From: CAMDHY01 sp046156265
GTDB lineage: Bacteria; Pseudomonadota; Alphaproteobacteria; Rhizobiales; Segnochrobactraceae
Length of the DNA: 64,000 nt
Reading direction: 5' to 3'
Assembly (NCBI RefSeq): GCF_046156265.1
Contig: NZ_JAWDIR010000002.1
Coordinates: 124,001-188,000, forward strand
In this document: positions 34,220 through 42,932 of the stretch, in pieces
How the letters are laid out: every line of letters begins with the position of its first letter
Position numbering within the stretch: position 1 is the stretch's first letter
Made by a program: the position numbers and the translations under genes
The notes under the pieces: model-generated
What the model saw: only the letters and a program-made list of their open reading frames with translations
What the model was told of the DNA's origin: nothing
Databases searched by the model: none

Positions 34220-36439
34220 TCAGCCGACCGTGCCCAGGTCGAAGGGCAGCGAGCGCAGGCGCTTGCCGGTCGCCTGGAACACCGCGTTGCCGATCGCCGG
34301 CGCGAGTAGCGGCACCGCCGGCTCGCCGATGCCGGACGGCGGCGCGTCGACCTTGGCGATGTGCACCTCGACCTTCGGCATCTCCGACATGCGGGTCGGC
34401 TCGAAGCCGTCGAAGTTCGACTGGTCGACGATGCCGTCGGTCAGCGTGATGGCGTTGCGCAGCACCGAGGACAGCGCGAAGCCGACGGAGCCTTCCACCT
34501 GCGCCGCGATGATGTCGGGGTTCACCGCGATGCCGCAGTCGACGGCGGCGACGATGCGATCGACCTTGATGTCCGCCCCGTCCACCGTCACCTCGGCGAC
34601 CATGGCGACCCGCGTGCCGAAGCTCTCGTGCACGGCGATGCCGCGGCCCTTGCCGGCCGGCATCGGCTTGCCCCAGTCGCCCTTCTCGGCGGCGAGCTTC
34701 AGGACGTCCGCCATGCGCGGATGCTCGGAGAGGAGCTCCAGGCGGAACTCGACGGCGTCGCGACCGGCCATGGTCGCGAGTTCGTCCATCATCGTCTCCA
34801 TCACCTGGGCGGTGTGGGTGTTGCCGACCGAGCGCCACCACAGAACCGGCACCTCGGAGGTCGGGTTGTAGGCCTCGACCGCGAAGTGCGGGATCTTGTA
34901 GGGGCTGTCCTTGACGCCCTCGACGCTGGTGTCGTCGACGCCGTCGTGCACCACCATCTGCTCCATGGCGGTGCCGAGGAAGATCGACTTGCCGATCACC
35001 TTGTGGCGCCAGCCGGCGATCTTGCCGTCCGCCGTCACGCCGGCCTCGACCGCGTGCAGGAACATCGGCCGGTAGTAGCCGCCCTTGATGTCGTCCTCGC
35101 GCGTCCACACCAGTTGGACCGGGTCCCTCCGGCCGAACGCCTTGGCGACCGCCGCGAGCTCGAAGGTCCAGTCGGCGTTCGGCACGGCGCGCCGGCCGAA
35201 GCTGCCGCCGGAGATCAGGATGTTGATCTTCACCTGCTCCGGCTTGATGCCGAGGACGGCCGAGGTGACATAGAGGTCGATGCTCGGGAACTGGCTGCCG
35301 GACCAGATCTCCGCCCCTTCGTCGGTCAGCTGGATGACGCCGTTCATCGGCTCCATCGGCGCGTGGGCGAGGTAGGGGAAGGTGAACTCGGCCGTCGTCG
35401 TCTTGGCCGCCCCGGCGATGCCCGCCGCCGCGTCGCCGCGGGTGTCGGCGGGAAGCCCGGTCTTCTTCAGCTCCTCGCGGTAGCTCGCGAAGATCGCGTC
35501 GGTCGAGCGCGTCTCGGCCTTGGCGTCATCCCACTCGACGGTGAGCGCCTCGCGGCCCTTCATCGCCGACCAGGTGTCCTTCGCGATGACCGCGACGCCG
35601 GTCGGGATCTGCACGACGTCGACGACGCCGGCAACCGCCTTCGCCGCCGTGGCGTCGAACGACTTCACGATGCCGCCGAAGCGGTCCGGCCGGCGGATCA
35701 CCGCCACCAGCATGCCCGGCCGGCGGATGTCGAGGCCGTAGACCGCCGTGCCGTTCGTCTTCGCAAAGCTGTCGAGGCGGGGCAGGCGCGTGCCGATCAG
35801 CGTCCACTGGTCGGGCGTCTTCAGGGCCGGATCGGCGGGCACGGCCTCGGCCATCGCGGCGCCGGCGAGGTCGCCGAAGGTCGCCGTCTTGCCGGACGCA
35901 TGGGTGAGCGTGCCCTTCGCGACGGTGATCTCGCCGGCCGGAACGTTCCACTGCTTGGCCGCGGCGGCGACCAGCATGGCGCGGGCGGCAGCGCCGACCT
36001 TGCGCATCTGCGTCCACGAGTTGGCGGTCGAGGTCGAGCCGCCGGTGCCCATGTAGGTGCCGAAGAACAGGTTCGCGTAGAGGGCGGGGTTGGCGGGCGC
36101 CATCTCGTAGCGCATCTGGCCCCAGTCGGCGTCGAGCTCCTCGGCGACGAGCGTGCTGAGGCCGGTGGTGATGCCCTGGCCCATCTCGAAGTGCTTGATC
36201 AGCACCGTGACGGTGTTGTCGGGTGCGATCTTCAGGAAGACGTTGGGCTCGAAGATGCCGGCCGGCGGGCCGCCAGCGGCCGCCTCCTGGGCGAGCGGGC
36301 CGCGGCCGAGCGGCACGAAGGTCGCCAGCACGAAGGCGCCGGTAACGGTCGCGGCACCCTTCAGGAAGTCGCGGCGGGAGGCGCCACGGGTGGCGGGGCG
36401 GGGCATCAGCGGATTGACGGGCAGGTCGGTGCGAAGCAT
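34220..36439 (-). CDS. Molybdopterin-dependent hydroxylase large subunit (IorB-like)
   Basis: 739 residues. A twin-arginine signal (SRRDFLKGAATVTGAFVLAT, about 22-45) shows export to the periplasm already folded. The rest is the aldehyde oxidase/xanthine dehydrogenase Mo-binding fold of the isoquinoline 1-oxidoreductase beta type: GQGITTGLSTLVAEELDADW, RPGMLVAVIRRPDRFGGIVK, GGSFGRRAVPNADWTFELAAV, APMEPMNGV, and the C-terminal GIGEPAVPLLAPAIGNAVF with the catalytic Glu (GEP). It hydroxylates aromatic N-heterocycles or oxidises aldehydes with the small Fe-S subunit encoded 11 bases upstream. The ATG at 36439 has GAGGAG at normal spacing. MoCo is cytosine-dinucleotide type in this family. The substrate is unknown. 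Confidence 0.93.
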   Translation of the reverse strand: MLRTDLPVNPLMPRPATRGASRRDFLKGAATVTGAFVLATFVPLGRGPLAQEAAAGGPPAGIFEPNVFLKIAPDNTVTVLIKHFEMGQGITTGLSTLVAEELDADWGQMRYEMAPANPALYANLFFGTYMGTGGSTSTANSWTQMRKVGAAARAMLVAAAAKQWNVPAGEITVAKGTLTHASGKTATFGDLAGAAMAEAVPADPALKTPDQWTLIGTRLPRLDSFAKTNGTAVYGLDIRRPGMLVAVIRRPDRFGGIVKSFDATAAKAVAGVVDVVQIPTGVAVIAKDTWSAMKGREALTVEWDDAKAETRSTDAIFASYREELKKTGLPADTRGDAAAGIAGAAKTTTAEFTFPYLAHAPMEPMNGVIQLTDEGAEIWSGSQFPSIDLYVTSAVLGIKPEQVKINILISGGSFGRRAVPNADWTFELAAVAKAFGRRDPVQLVWTREDDIKGGYYRPMFLHAVEAGVTADGKIAGWRHKVIGKSIFLGTAMEQMVVHDGVDDTSVEGVKDSPYKIPHFAVEAYNPTSEVPVLWWRSVGNTHTAQVMETMMDELATMAGRDAVEFRLELLSEHPRMADVLKLAAEKGDWGKPMPAGKGRGIAVHESFGTRVAMVAEVTVDGADIKVDRIVAAVDCGIAVNPDIIAAQVEGSVGFALSSVLRNAITLTDGIVDQSNFDGFEPTRMSEMPKVEVHIAKVDAPPSGIGEPAVPLLAPAIGNAVFQATGKRLRSLPFDLGTVG

Positions 36440-36450
36440 GGCCGTTCTCC

Positions 36451-36906
36451 TCACGCGAGCTTGCCGGCGGCGTCGTGGATCGCCGCCCGGATGCGCTGGT
36501 AGGTGCCGCAGCGGCAGATATTGCCGTCCATGGCCGCGTCGATGTCGTCGTCAGTCGGCTTGGTGTTCTCGGACAGCAGCGCGATCGCCGACATGATCTG
36601 GCCGGACTGGCAGTAGCCGCACTGCACGACGTCGAGTTCGCGCCAGGAGGCCTGCACCGCCTCGGCGACCTTGCCGTTCGCCCCCTCGATGGTGACGATC
36701 TGGCCGCCGGCGGCGTCGCCAACGGGGGTCTGACAGGAGCGGACGGCGGTGCCGTCGAGGTGGACGGTGCAGGCGCCGCAGAGCGCCTGGCCGCAGCCGA
36801 ACTTGGTGCCGGTCATGGCGAGCGTGTCGCGCAGCGCCCAGAGCAGCGGCATGTCGGGTGGCACGTCCAGCTCGTGCGCGACGCCGTTGACGGTAAGCGT
36901 GATCAT
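36451..36906 (-). CDS. [2Fe-2S] subunit of the Mo-hydroxylase (IorA-like)
   Basis: 151 residues. It has a plant-ferredoxin-like [2Fe-2S] domain (KFGCGQALCGACTVHLDG...RSCQTP) and a second helical [2Fe-2S] domain (CGYCQSGQIMSA...NICRCGTYQRIRAAI). Both Cys sets are complete, as expected for electron transfer from the Mo centre. No TAT signal, so it rides with the large subunit. GGGAG lies 8 bases before the ATG at 36906. This small-subunit-first order with a TAT-bearing large subunit is the usual IorAB layout. Electrons would go on to a cytochrome not encoded here. It is divergent from the AraC-type gene, which could regulate it. Confidence 0.94.
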   Translation of the reverse strand: MITLTVNGVAHELDVPPDMPLLWALRDTLAMTGTKFGCGQALCGACTVHLDGTAVRSCQTPVGDAAGGQIVTIEGANGKVAEAVQASWRELDVVQCGYCQSGQIMSAIALLSENTKPTDDDIDAAMDGNICRCGTYQRIRAAIHDAAGKLA

Positions 36907-37162
36907 CGGAAGGCTCCCTGAAGCAGGGTGGACGGGGTGCCGCGCCCGCACGGCGGGGGGTCGATGCGGGCGGCACGACAAGGGCCGCTGCTGCCACGGC
37001 AGCGCCGAAACGGCGCGCTCTGGCGGAGCAGCTGACGAACCAACCTTCACATGGTTGCTGCCCGTCCGTCTTTCACCTTCCGTGGAACCATTGCAAAATC
37101 CCCGGCGCGTCATACCTCCTCCCGTTACGGGCCTCGGCCGGGGGGCGAGGGTGGGGACGACG

Positions 37163-38116
37163 ATGCAGGACGACGGTCGATTGCATCTCTTGCGCGCTGA
37201 GGTCCCGGTGACCCCGGATGCCGTCCGCGCCGGCGAGATCCCGAACAGTTGCGGCGTGGAGGGCGAGTGCGCCGTCCCGCTCGACGTGCAGTGCGAGGAG
37301 ATCATCGCCGACTGGCCGCTCGCCCGCGTCGTCATCCGTCGGGAATCGGTGGATCGCGAGCGGTCGTGGAACGCCGTCAAGCGCGACCACACGGTGATGG
37401 TCAACCTCGGAAGTGGTGGCGGACGCTTCGCCATCGAGGTGGGCGACGTCAGCGCCCTCTACACACCGGCGACCGGCGACCTGTCGATCCTGCCGGCCGG
37501 CCGCACCTTCGTCGGCATGTTCCAGGGCCGCACCCTCGACTATGCCGTCTGGATGATGCCGGCGGCGACGATGGACCGTCTCGCCGCCGAGGCGGGGCTC
37601 GCTGTCCCCGTCGAATTCGGCGTGCGGTTGTCGCACCGCGACGAGTTCCTCTACCGCACCCTCGAGCGCCTCGCCGTCCTCGCCCGCTCCGCCGACCCGG
37701 CGGCGGCCACCGTCGCCGACGGCCTCAACCGTGCCGTCGCGCTGCATCTCGCGACCGTCTACGACGGCGTCGCCGCAGCGCCGGCGGCCGGCCTGCCCGA
37801 CGAGACCGCCGCCGCCCTGATCGACTATGTCGAGGCGCGGCTGTCGGCCAAGATCAGTGTCGAGGAACTGGCGGCGGTGGCCGGCCTCACGCCGCATTCC
37901 CTGCTCGCCGCCTTCCGCGCCCGCTTCGGGCGCTCTCCGCTGCAATATGTCATCGACCAGCGGCTCGCCCGCGCCCGCCGCCTGCTCTCGGAGACCCCCC
38001 GCCCGATCGCCGAGATCGCCTACGAGGTCGGGCTCTCCAGCCAGAGCCACCTGACCAACCTGTTCCGCTCCCGCTTCGGCGTGACGCCGGCAGCCTACCG
38101 CCGCGCGCCGCGCTGA
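37163..38116 (+). CDS. AraC-family transcriptional regulator
   Basis: 317 residues. The N-terminal 190 are an AraC-binding-like (cupin) sensory domain (WNAVKRDHTVMVNLGSGGGR, GDLSILPAGRTFVGMFQGRT). The C-terminal 100 are two helix-turn-helix units (ISVEELAAVAGLTPHSLLAA, PIAEIAYEVGLSSQSHLTNL) ending FRSRFGVTPAAYRRAPR. The ATG at 37163 has GGGGA 7 bases upstream; an in-frame extension to 36749 overlaps iorA and is discounted. Its position, divergent from the iorAB-like genes across 256 bases, makes those genes the likely targets. The inducer is unknown. Confidence 0.92.
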   Translation: MQDDGRLHLLRAEVPVTPDAVRAGEIPNSCGVEGECAVPLDVQCEEIIADWPLARVVIRRESVDRERSWNAVKRDHTVMVNLGSGGGRFAIEVGDVSALYTPATGDLSILPAGRTFVGMFQGRTLDYAVWMMPAATMDRLAAEAGLAVPVEFGVRLSHRDEFLYRTLERLAVLARSADPAAATVADGLNRAVALHLATVYDGVAAAPAAGLPDETAAALIDYVEARLSAKISVEELAAVAGLTPHSLLAAFRARFGRSPLQYVIDQRLARARRLLSETPRPIAEIAYEVGLSSQSHLTNLFRSRFGVTPAAYRRAPR

Positions 38117-38126
38117 GACCGTAGGC

Positions 38127-39428
38127 TCAGCGGGCGATGATGGCGCGGCCGCGGCCGCCGTCCTTGGCGCGGTAGAGGGCGCGGTCCGCCGCGCGCAGCA
38201 GGCGATCGGCCTCGAGCCCCTCGACCTCTGTCAGGGATACGCCGACGCTGAGACCGATCCGCACCGGCACGCCGGCACAGTCGACCGGCTCGTCGAGGGT
38301 GGCGGCGAGCCGCGCGGCCAGCGCGGCCGCGGCCGGCGCGCCTTCGCTCTCCCGGGCGGCGCGCAGCACGACGAACTCGTCGCCGCCGATGCGCGCCACC
38401 GTGTCCTCGTCCCGCACCGCCGCCTTCAGGCGCTCGGCGACGGTCTTGAGGACGGTGTCGCCGGCCTCGTGGCCGAGACGGTCGTTGACCTCCTTGAAGC
38501 GGTCGAGGTCGAGCCAGAACAGCGCGAAGTGCGCGCCGGTGCGCCGGCAGCGGGCGATCTCCAGGTGCAGCCGGTCGCGGAACAGGGTGCGGTTGGCGAG
38601 ACCGGTGAGCGGGTCATGCAGGGCCGCGTGCTCGAGCCGCGCCTCGGTCGCCTTGCGGTGCGAGACGTCCCGCACCGAGACGACGTAGCCATCCGGTTGG
38701 CCGGACGCGCCGTCACGGGTGAGGCGGATGTGCGCCTCCATCCACACCCAGCGACCGTCCCGGTGACGCTGGCGATGCTCCGTCGTTGCGTGCTCGATGC
38801 GCCCGGCGCGGATGTCGGCCATCACCCGGGCGAACGTCTCGGCGTCGTCGGGATGGGTGATCTCGAGCGCCCGCCGCCCGGTCATCTCCTCCGGCTCGTA
38901 GCCGAGGAGGGTACGCACCCCCGGCGAGATGTAGAGGCGCACACCGTCGAGGGTGCCGCGGACCAGGGTGTCGGTGGAGTGCTCGGCGATCATCCGGAAG
39001 AAGTCCGCCTGCTGCCGCGCCGCCACCGCCCGGGCCTCCGCCTCCACCAAGGCCGCAGCGAGGCTGGCGAGTTCGACGAGCCGGGCGCGGTCCTCGGCAG
39101 TCAACCGGCGCGGTCGCGGATCGGCGAGGCAGAGCGCGACGGCGCCTCGATCGTCCTCCGCACCGATCGGCGCACAGGCGACGAGCCCCGACGAGCCATG
39201 CCCCGCGAGCCATGCCTCGGTCGCAGCGTCCTCGACGACGAGGCAGCCGGCGTCGAGGTCGACATCGCCGCGCTGCCATCGCTCGATGAGGGGCAGGCAG
39301 GCCCGCGCCGCCCCTGCCGGCGTTGCGCCGTCGCGGTGCACGGTCGCGTCAGCGACCCCGAACAGCGCCTTCGCGGTTCGGCAGAGCGCCTCGAAGGGCG
39401 ACAACGAAAGGGCTTCGTGATCGGACAA
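38127..39428 (-). CDS. GAF-PAS diguanylate cyclase
   Basis: 433 residues: a GAF-like domain (about 15-130), a PAS/PAC domain (about 140-265, FFRMIAEHSTDTLVRGTLDG, YEPEEMTGRRALEITHPDDA, VRDVSHRKATEAR) and a GGDEF domain (about 270-430). The active site RIGGDEFVVL is intact, and an inhibitory I-site RDED lies five residues before it, so c-di-GMP synthesis with product feedback is expected. There is no EAL domain, signal peptide or transmembrane helix, so this is a soluble sensor. The gene faces the AraC regulator gene, only 10 bases between the stops. Confidence 0.95.
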   Translation of the reverse strand: MSDHEALSLSPFEALCRTAKALFGVADATVHRDGATPAGAARACLPLIERWQRGDVDLDAGCLVVEDAATEAWLAGHGSSGLVACAPIGAEDDRGAVALCLADPRPRRLTAEDRARLVELASLAAALVEAEARAVAARQQADFFRMIAEHSTDTLVRGTLDGVRLYISPGVRTLLGYEPEEMTGRRALEITHPDDAETFARVMADIRAGRIEHATTEHRQRHRDGRWVWMEAHIRLTRDGASGQPDGYVVSVRDVSHRKATEARLEHAALHDPLTGLANRTLFRDRLHLEIARCRRTGAHFALFWLDLDRFKEVNDRLGHEAGDTVLKTVAERLKAAVRDEDTVARIGGDEFVVLRAARESEGAPAAAALAARLAATLDEPVDCAGVPVRIGLSVGVSLTEVEGLEADRLLRAADRALYRAKDGGRGRAIIAR

Positions 39429-39565
39429 GGCGCGGTCTCGACGACGGAACGTGGCAACCCGGGGACGTGAGCACGGGAGGGAGCGGACCAGCAGAATTCA
39501 GGCGTGTGAGTCGGCGGCGCGGGGAGGCGGCAGACCGAGGAGATAGCAGACCGCCGCGCCTAACC

Positions 39566-40459
39566 CTAGCGTGCCGGCCCGGCCGAGCGGCGGGCCATCA
39601 GCACCACGAAGGCGACGGCGAACGCGAACGCCCACGTCACCGGGCCGACGGTCTCGCCGAGGATCAGCGCCGCCAGCGCGATGGTGACGAAGGTCTGCAT
39701 CAGCTGCACCTGTGCAACCCGCGCCACCCCGCCGATCGCCATGCCGGCGTTCCAGAAGAAGAAGCCGATGAAGACGGAGAACAGCGCCGTGTAGAGCAGC
39801 CCGAGCACCGCCGGGACTGGCGCGTCGAGGTACTCGGGTCGCCAGATGATCGCACAGACGGTGACGGTCAGCGGCGTCGTCAGCACCAGCGCCCACGAGA
39901 TCGATTCCCAGCCGCTCACCCACGGCGCGATGCGGGCGTAGTGGGCGTAGCCGATCGCCGCCGAGGCGCCTGCTAGGACGAAGAAGACGTCGCCCCAGCC
40001 CGGCACCGTCTCGGCGTCGCGCACCGCCATCGCGATCACCAGCACGGCCCCGAGCGTGCTCCACGCCCAGAACGCCCGCCGCGGCCGCTCGCCGTTGATG
40101 ACGACGGCGGCGATCGCGGTGGCGAGCGGCAGGAGCCCGAGCACGATGGCGCCGTGGGCCGCTGGCACGGTCTGCAGGGCGAAGGCGGAGAAGGCCGGGA
40201 AGCCGATCACCGTGCCGGCGGCGGCGATCGCCAGCGAGCCGCGGGCGACGCGCGGCGGAAACGGCCGGCGAAACAGGAGAAGCAGCAGCGCCGCCGGCAC
40301 GGCTGCGATCGCCGCGCGGCCGAGCGCGATGAACCACGGGTCGAAGGCCTGGAGCGCCAGGCTCGTCATCGGCAGCGTGCCGCCGAACATCACCACGCCG
40401 ACGAAGCCGAGACCGAGCCCGAGCAACTGTCTGAGCCCGTCGCTCCTCGGAGGCTTCAT
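39566..40459 (-). CDS. EamA-family (DMT) transporter
   Basis: 297 residues with about ten transmembrane helices in two EamA repeats (LLGLGLGFVGVVMFGGTLPM, GSLAIAAAGTVIGFPAFSAF; second repeat GWGDVFFVLAGASAAIGYAH, QTFVTIALAALILGETVGPV). EamA carriers export amino acids, purines or other metabolites, and the substrate cannot be told from sequence. The ATG at 40459 begins MKPPRSDGLRQ. The open frame reaches 40663, but the extension is hydrophilic and Arg/Pro-rich. It is divergent from the catabolic operon at 40862. Confidence 0.9.
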   Translation of the reverse strand: MKPPRSDGLRQLLGLGLGFVGVVMFGGTLPMTSLALQAFDPWFIALGRAAIAAVPAALLLLLFRRPFPPRVARGSLAIAAAGTVIGFPAFSAFALQTVPAAHGAIVLGLLPLATAIAAVVINGERPRRAFWAWSTLGAVLVIAMAVRDAETVPGWGDVFFVLAGASAAIGYAHYARIAPWVSGWESISWALVLTTPLTVTVCAIIWRPEYLDAPVPAVLGLLYTALFSVFIGFFFWNAGMAIGGVARVAQVQLMQTFVTIALAALILGETVGPVTWAFAFAVAFVVLMARRSAGPAR

Positions 40460-40861
40460 GTGTCGGATCCACTCGTCGTCGAAGGCGTGCCGACGCCTCT
40501 GGTTCGGGCCGGCCGCCGGGGCGCCGCGACCGGCGTCGCCGGGCCGCGCGCAAGGTCGCGCACAATGGTGGAGGACCGCGCCGCTGTCGAATGGGCGGGG
40601 CCACCTGCCGCTTCGTTCGACCGTCGCCGGCTTCGCCCCGCCCTGCCGGCATGCCAGCGCCAATGGAGGCTTCGACGCGCTGGCGGCACCGCACGCCGCG
40701 GACCTCGTCGCGCAACGCGTGGCTCAGCCCGGACTGCGGCGCGACCCGCGACAGCCTGACCCCATCAACCGCATTGACAGGGACGGGACCGGATGAAAAC
40801 TTGGCATGCGGAGAGGCATTCTTGGTATGCCTGACCTTCCCCACCTGCCGCGGAGGACGAC
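40460..40861. promoter_or_regulatory. Divergent intergenic region with a 21-bp-spaced direct repeat
   Basis: 402 bases with no credible gene. CTTGGCATGC (40800-40809) and CTTGGTATGC (40821-40830) are near-perfect direct repeats two helical turns apart, 32 bases before the start of the catabolic operon. A TTGACA at 40774-40779 may be a -35 box, but I see no good -10 at the right distance. The repeats are a plausible regulator site for the operon at 40862-52164. Confidence 0.45.
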
Positions 40862-42067
40862 GTGACGGCTGCGATCCCGACCCGCGCGGCACCCTCCGGA
40901 TCGGAGCACAGCGCCCCCGACGAGCCCGTCCCGGTCGCCGGCTTCGAGCAGCGCAACCGCCATTTCGACCGGCTGGTCGCCACGCCCGGCCTCAGGTGGA
41001 TGGGGCAGAACACCAACCACATGCCGGCCCACCCGGACGTGGTGCTGGCGATGCACGCCTCGATCGCCGCCGGCGAGTACCAGATCTACGCGCCGCCCTC
41101 GGGCCTCGAGGCGCTCAGGGCCGGCATCGTCGCCGACCTCGGCCTGCCCGGCGCCGTCGCCCATGTCACCGATGGGGCGGTCTCCGCGCTCTACCACATC
41201 GTCCGCACGCTGCTGTCGCCCGGCGACGAGCTCGTCACCACCGACCCGACGTGGAAGTGGCCGGTGAACTTCGCCACCGAGGCCGGCGCAACGGTCCGCC
41301 AGATCCCGATCTACGGCGCCGAACATGGCTACCGGCTGTCGCCGGAGCGGCTCGCCGAGGCGATCGGCCCGCAGACCCGCCTCGTCTACCTCGTCGACCC
41401 GAACAACCCGCTCGGCACCGCCGCGACCGCGGAAGAGATCGAGGGCTTCGTGGACGTGCTGCGCGCCCGCGGCATCTACCTCATCCACGACTGCACCTAC
41501 CGCGACTTCGCCTGGGACCACCACCTCGCCGCCCGGCTCTATCCCGAGCGCACCATCACCACCTACTCGTTCTCGAAGTGGCTCGGCCTCGCCGGCCTGC
41601 GCGTGGGCGCGATGGTGGGCGATCCCGGGCTGATCGCGCGCCTCGCCGCCGCCCCGCCGAACAACCTCGGCTCCAGCCTGATCGCCCAGCGCGCCGCCGT
41701 CGCCGGCCTCGCCATCAAGGCGGAGTGGTTCCCCGCCGTGCTGGCGGCGAACCGCGAGAACCAGCGCCGCATTATCGAGGCCGCCGAGAGCCTGCCGGGC
41801 CTGTCGGTGCCGATCCCGCGCTCGAACGGTAACTTCCTCGTCGTCGAGACGGCCGAGGACGCCCCGTCGCCGGAGGCGATCTGCGCCGCGCTCGCCCGCC
41901 GCAACATCCTGATCCGCCAGGGCGCCTACCACACGCCGGCCTTCGGCCACCGCTTCGTCAAGATCTCGACCAGCGTGCCGGCCGCCTGGGCGGATGCGCT
42001 GATCGAGGCGCTGCCGGCCGCCCTCGACGAGGCCCGCAAGGCCCCCGCCGGCGGCAAGCTGTTCTGA
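40862..42067 (+). CDS. PLP-dependent aminotransferase class I/II
   Basis: 401 residues from a GTG (GGAGG 5 bases upstream). Fold-type I features: GEYQIYAPPSGLEALRAGIV, VTDGAVSALYHIVRTLLSPG, the substrate Asn in YLVDPNNPLGT, HDCTYRDFAW (Asp/Tyr to PLP), the Schiff-base Lys in YSFSKWLGLAGLRVG, and the C-terminal Arg in RFVKISTSV. It probably removes or adds an amino group on the imported compound or its product. It is the first gene of a plus-strand operon that includes an importer and an amine dehydrogenase. Confidence 0.9.
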   Translation: MTAAIPTRAAPSGSEHSAPDEPVPVAGFEQRNRHFDRLVATPGLRWMGQNTNHMPAHPDVVLAMHASIAAGEYQIYAPPSGLEALRAGIVADLGLPGAVAHVTDGAVSALYHIVRTLLSPGDELVTTDPTWKWPVNFATEAGATVRQIPIYGAEHGYRLSPERLAEAIGPQTRLVYLVDPNNPLGTAATAEEIEGFVDVLRARGIYLIHDCTYRDFAWDHHLAARLYPERTITTYSFSKWLGLAGLRVGAMVGDPGLIARLAAAPPNNLGSSLIAQRAAVAGLAIKAEWFPAVLAANRENQRRIIEAAESLPGLSVPIPRSNGNFLVVETAEDAPSPEAICAALARRNILIRQGAYHTPAFGHRFVKISTSVPAAWADALIEALPAALDEARKAPAGGKLF

Positions 42068-42138
42068 CCGCAGACCCGCGGCGCCTCCCGCCGCGGCCCA
42101 CCCAAGAGACCGGCAGCAAGCCGACGGAGAGCTGATCG

Positions 42139-42921
42139 ATGGATCTCGGACTGACGGGACGGCGCGTGCTGATCACCGGCGCGTCGCAAGGCATCGGCGA
42201 GGGCCTCGCCCGGGCGTTCGCCGAGGAGGGCTCAGACCTCCACCTCGTCGCCCGCGCCGGCGACCGCCTCGCCACGCTGCGCGAGGAGATCGTCGCCGCC
42301 TATCCCGTCACGGTCACCATCCAGCCGCTCGACCTCACCGAGGACGGCGCCGTCGAGGCCGTCGTCGCTGCTGCCGGCGACATCGACATCCTCGTCAACA
42401 ACGCCGGTACCATCCCGAGCGGCAACCTCGCCGACGTCGACGAGGCGCGCTGGCGCCAGGGCTGGGAGCTCAAGGTCTTCGGCTACATCAACCTCTGCCG
42501 GGCCTACTACGCCCGCATGAAGGCGAAGGGCGCCGGCGTCATCGTCAACAACATCGGCAACGGCGGCGAGATCTTCGATCCCGAGTACATCGCCGGCACC
42601 ACCGGCAACGCCAGCCTGATGGCCTTCACCCGCGCCCTCGGCGGCTACAGCCTCGACGACGGCGTCCGCGTCGTCGGCGTCAATCCCGGCCCGGTCGACA
42701 CCGACCGCATCTATGCGATGCTGAAGAAGCGGGCGAAGTCCTGGCTCGGCGACGAGGCGCGCTTCGGCGAACTCGTCGAGCGCTATCCGCTGAAGCGGCC
42801 GGCGACGGTGCGCGAGATCGCCGACCTCGTGCTCTTCCTCGCCTCCGACCGCTCGGCCTACACGACGGGCACCATCATCACCGTCGACGGCGGCATCTCC
42901 TCCCGCCGCTCGATCATCTGA
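42139..42921 (+). CDS. Short-chain dehydrogenase/reductase with an altered active site
   Basis: 260 residues. The Rossmann NAD(P)-binding motif is intact (VLITGASQGIGEGLARAF, TGxxxGxG near 14) and so is the NNAG motif (ILVNNAGTIPSG). At the usual YxxxK position I read IAGTTGNASLMAFTRALGG, where Gly and Asn fall on the catalytic Tyr and Lys. The nearest Tyr (EYIAGT) has no Lys four residues on. The C-terminus TTGTIITVDGGISSRRS is typical of FabG-like enzymes. A non-classical dehydrogenase, racemase-like or structural role is possible. It sits 71 bases after the aminotransferase gene and shortly before the hydrolase gene, in one operon. Confidence 0.88.
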   Translation: MDLGLTGRRVLITGASQGIGEGLARAFAEEGSDLHLVARAGDRLATLREEIVAAYPVTVTIQPLDLTEDGAVEAVVAAAGDIDILVNNAGTIPSGNLADVDEARWRQGWELKVFGYINLCRAYYARMKAKGAGVIVNNIGNGGEIFDPEYIAGTTGNASLMAFTRALGGYSLDDGVRVVGVNPGPVDTDRIYAMLKKRAKSWLGDEARFGELVERYPLKRPATVREIADLVLFLASDRSAYTTGTIITVDGGISSRRSII

Positions 42922-42932
42922 GGGAGCAGCCC

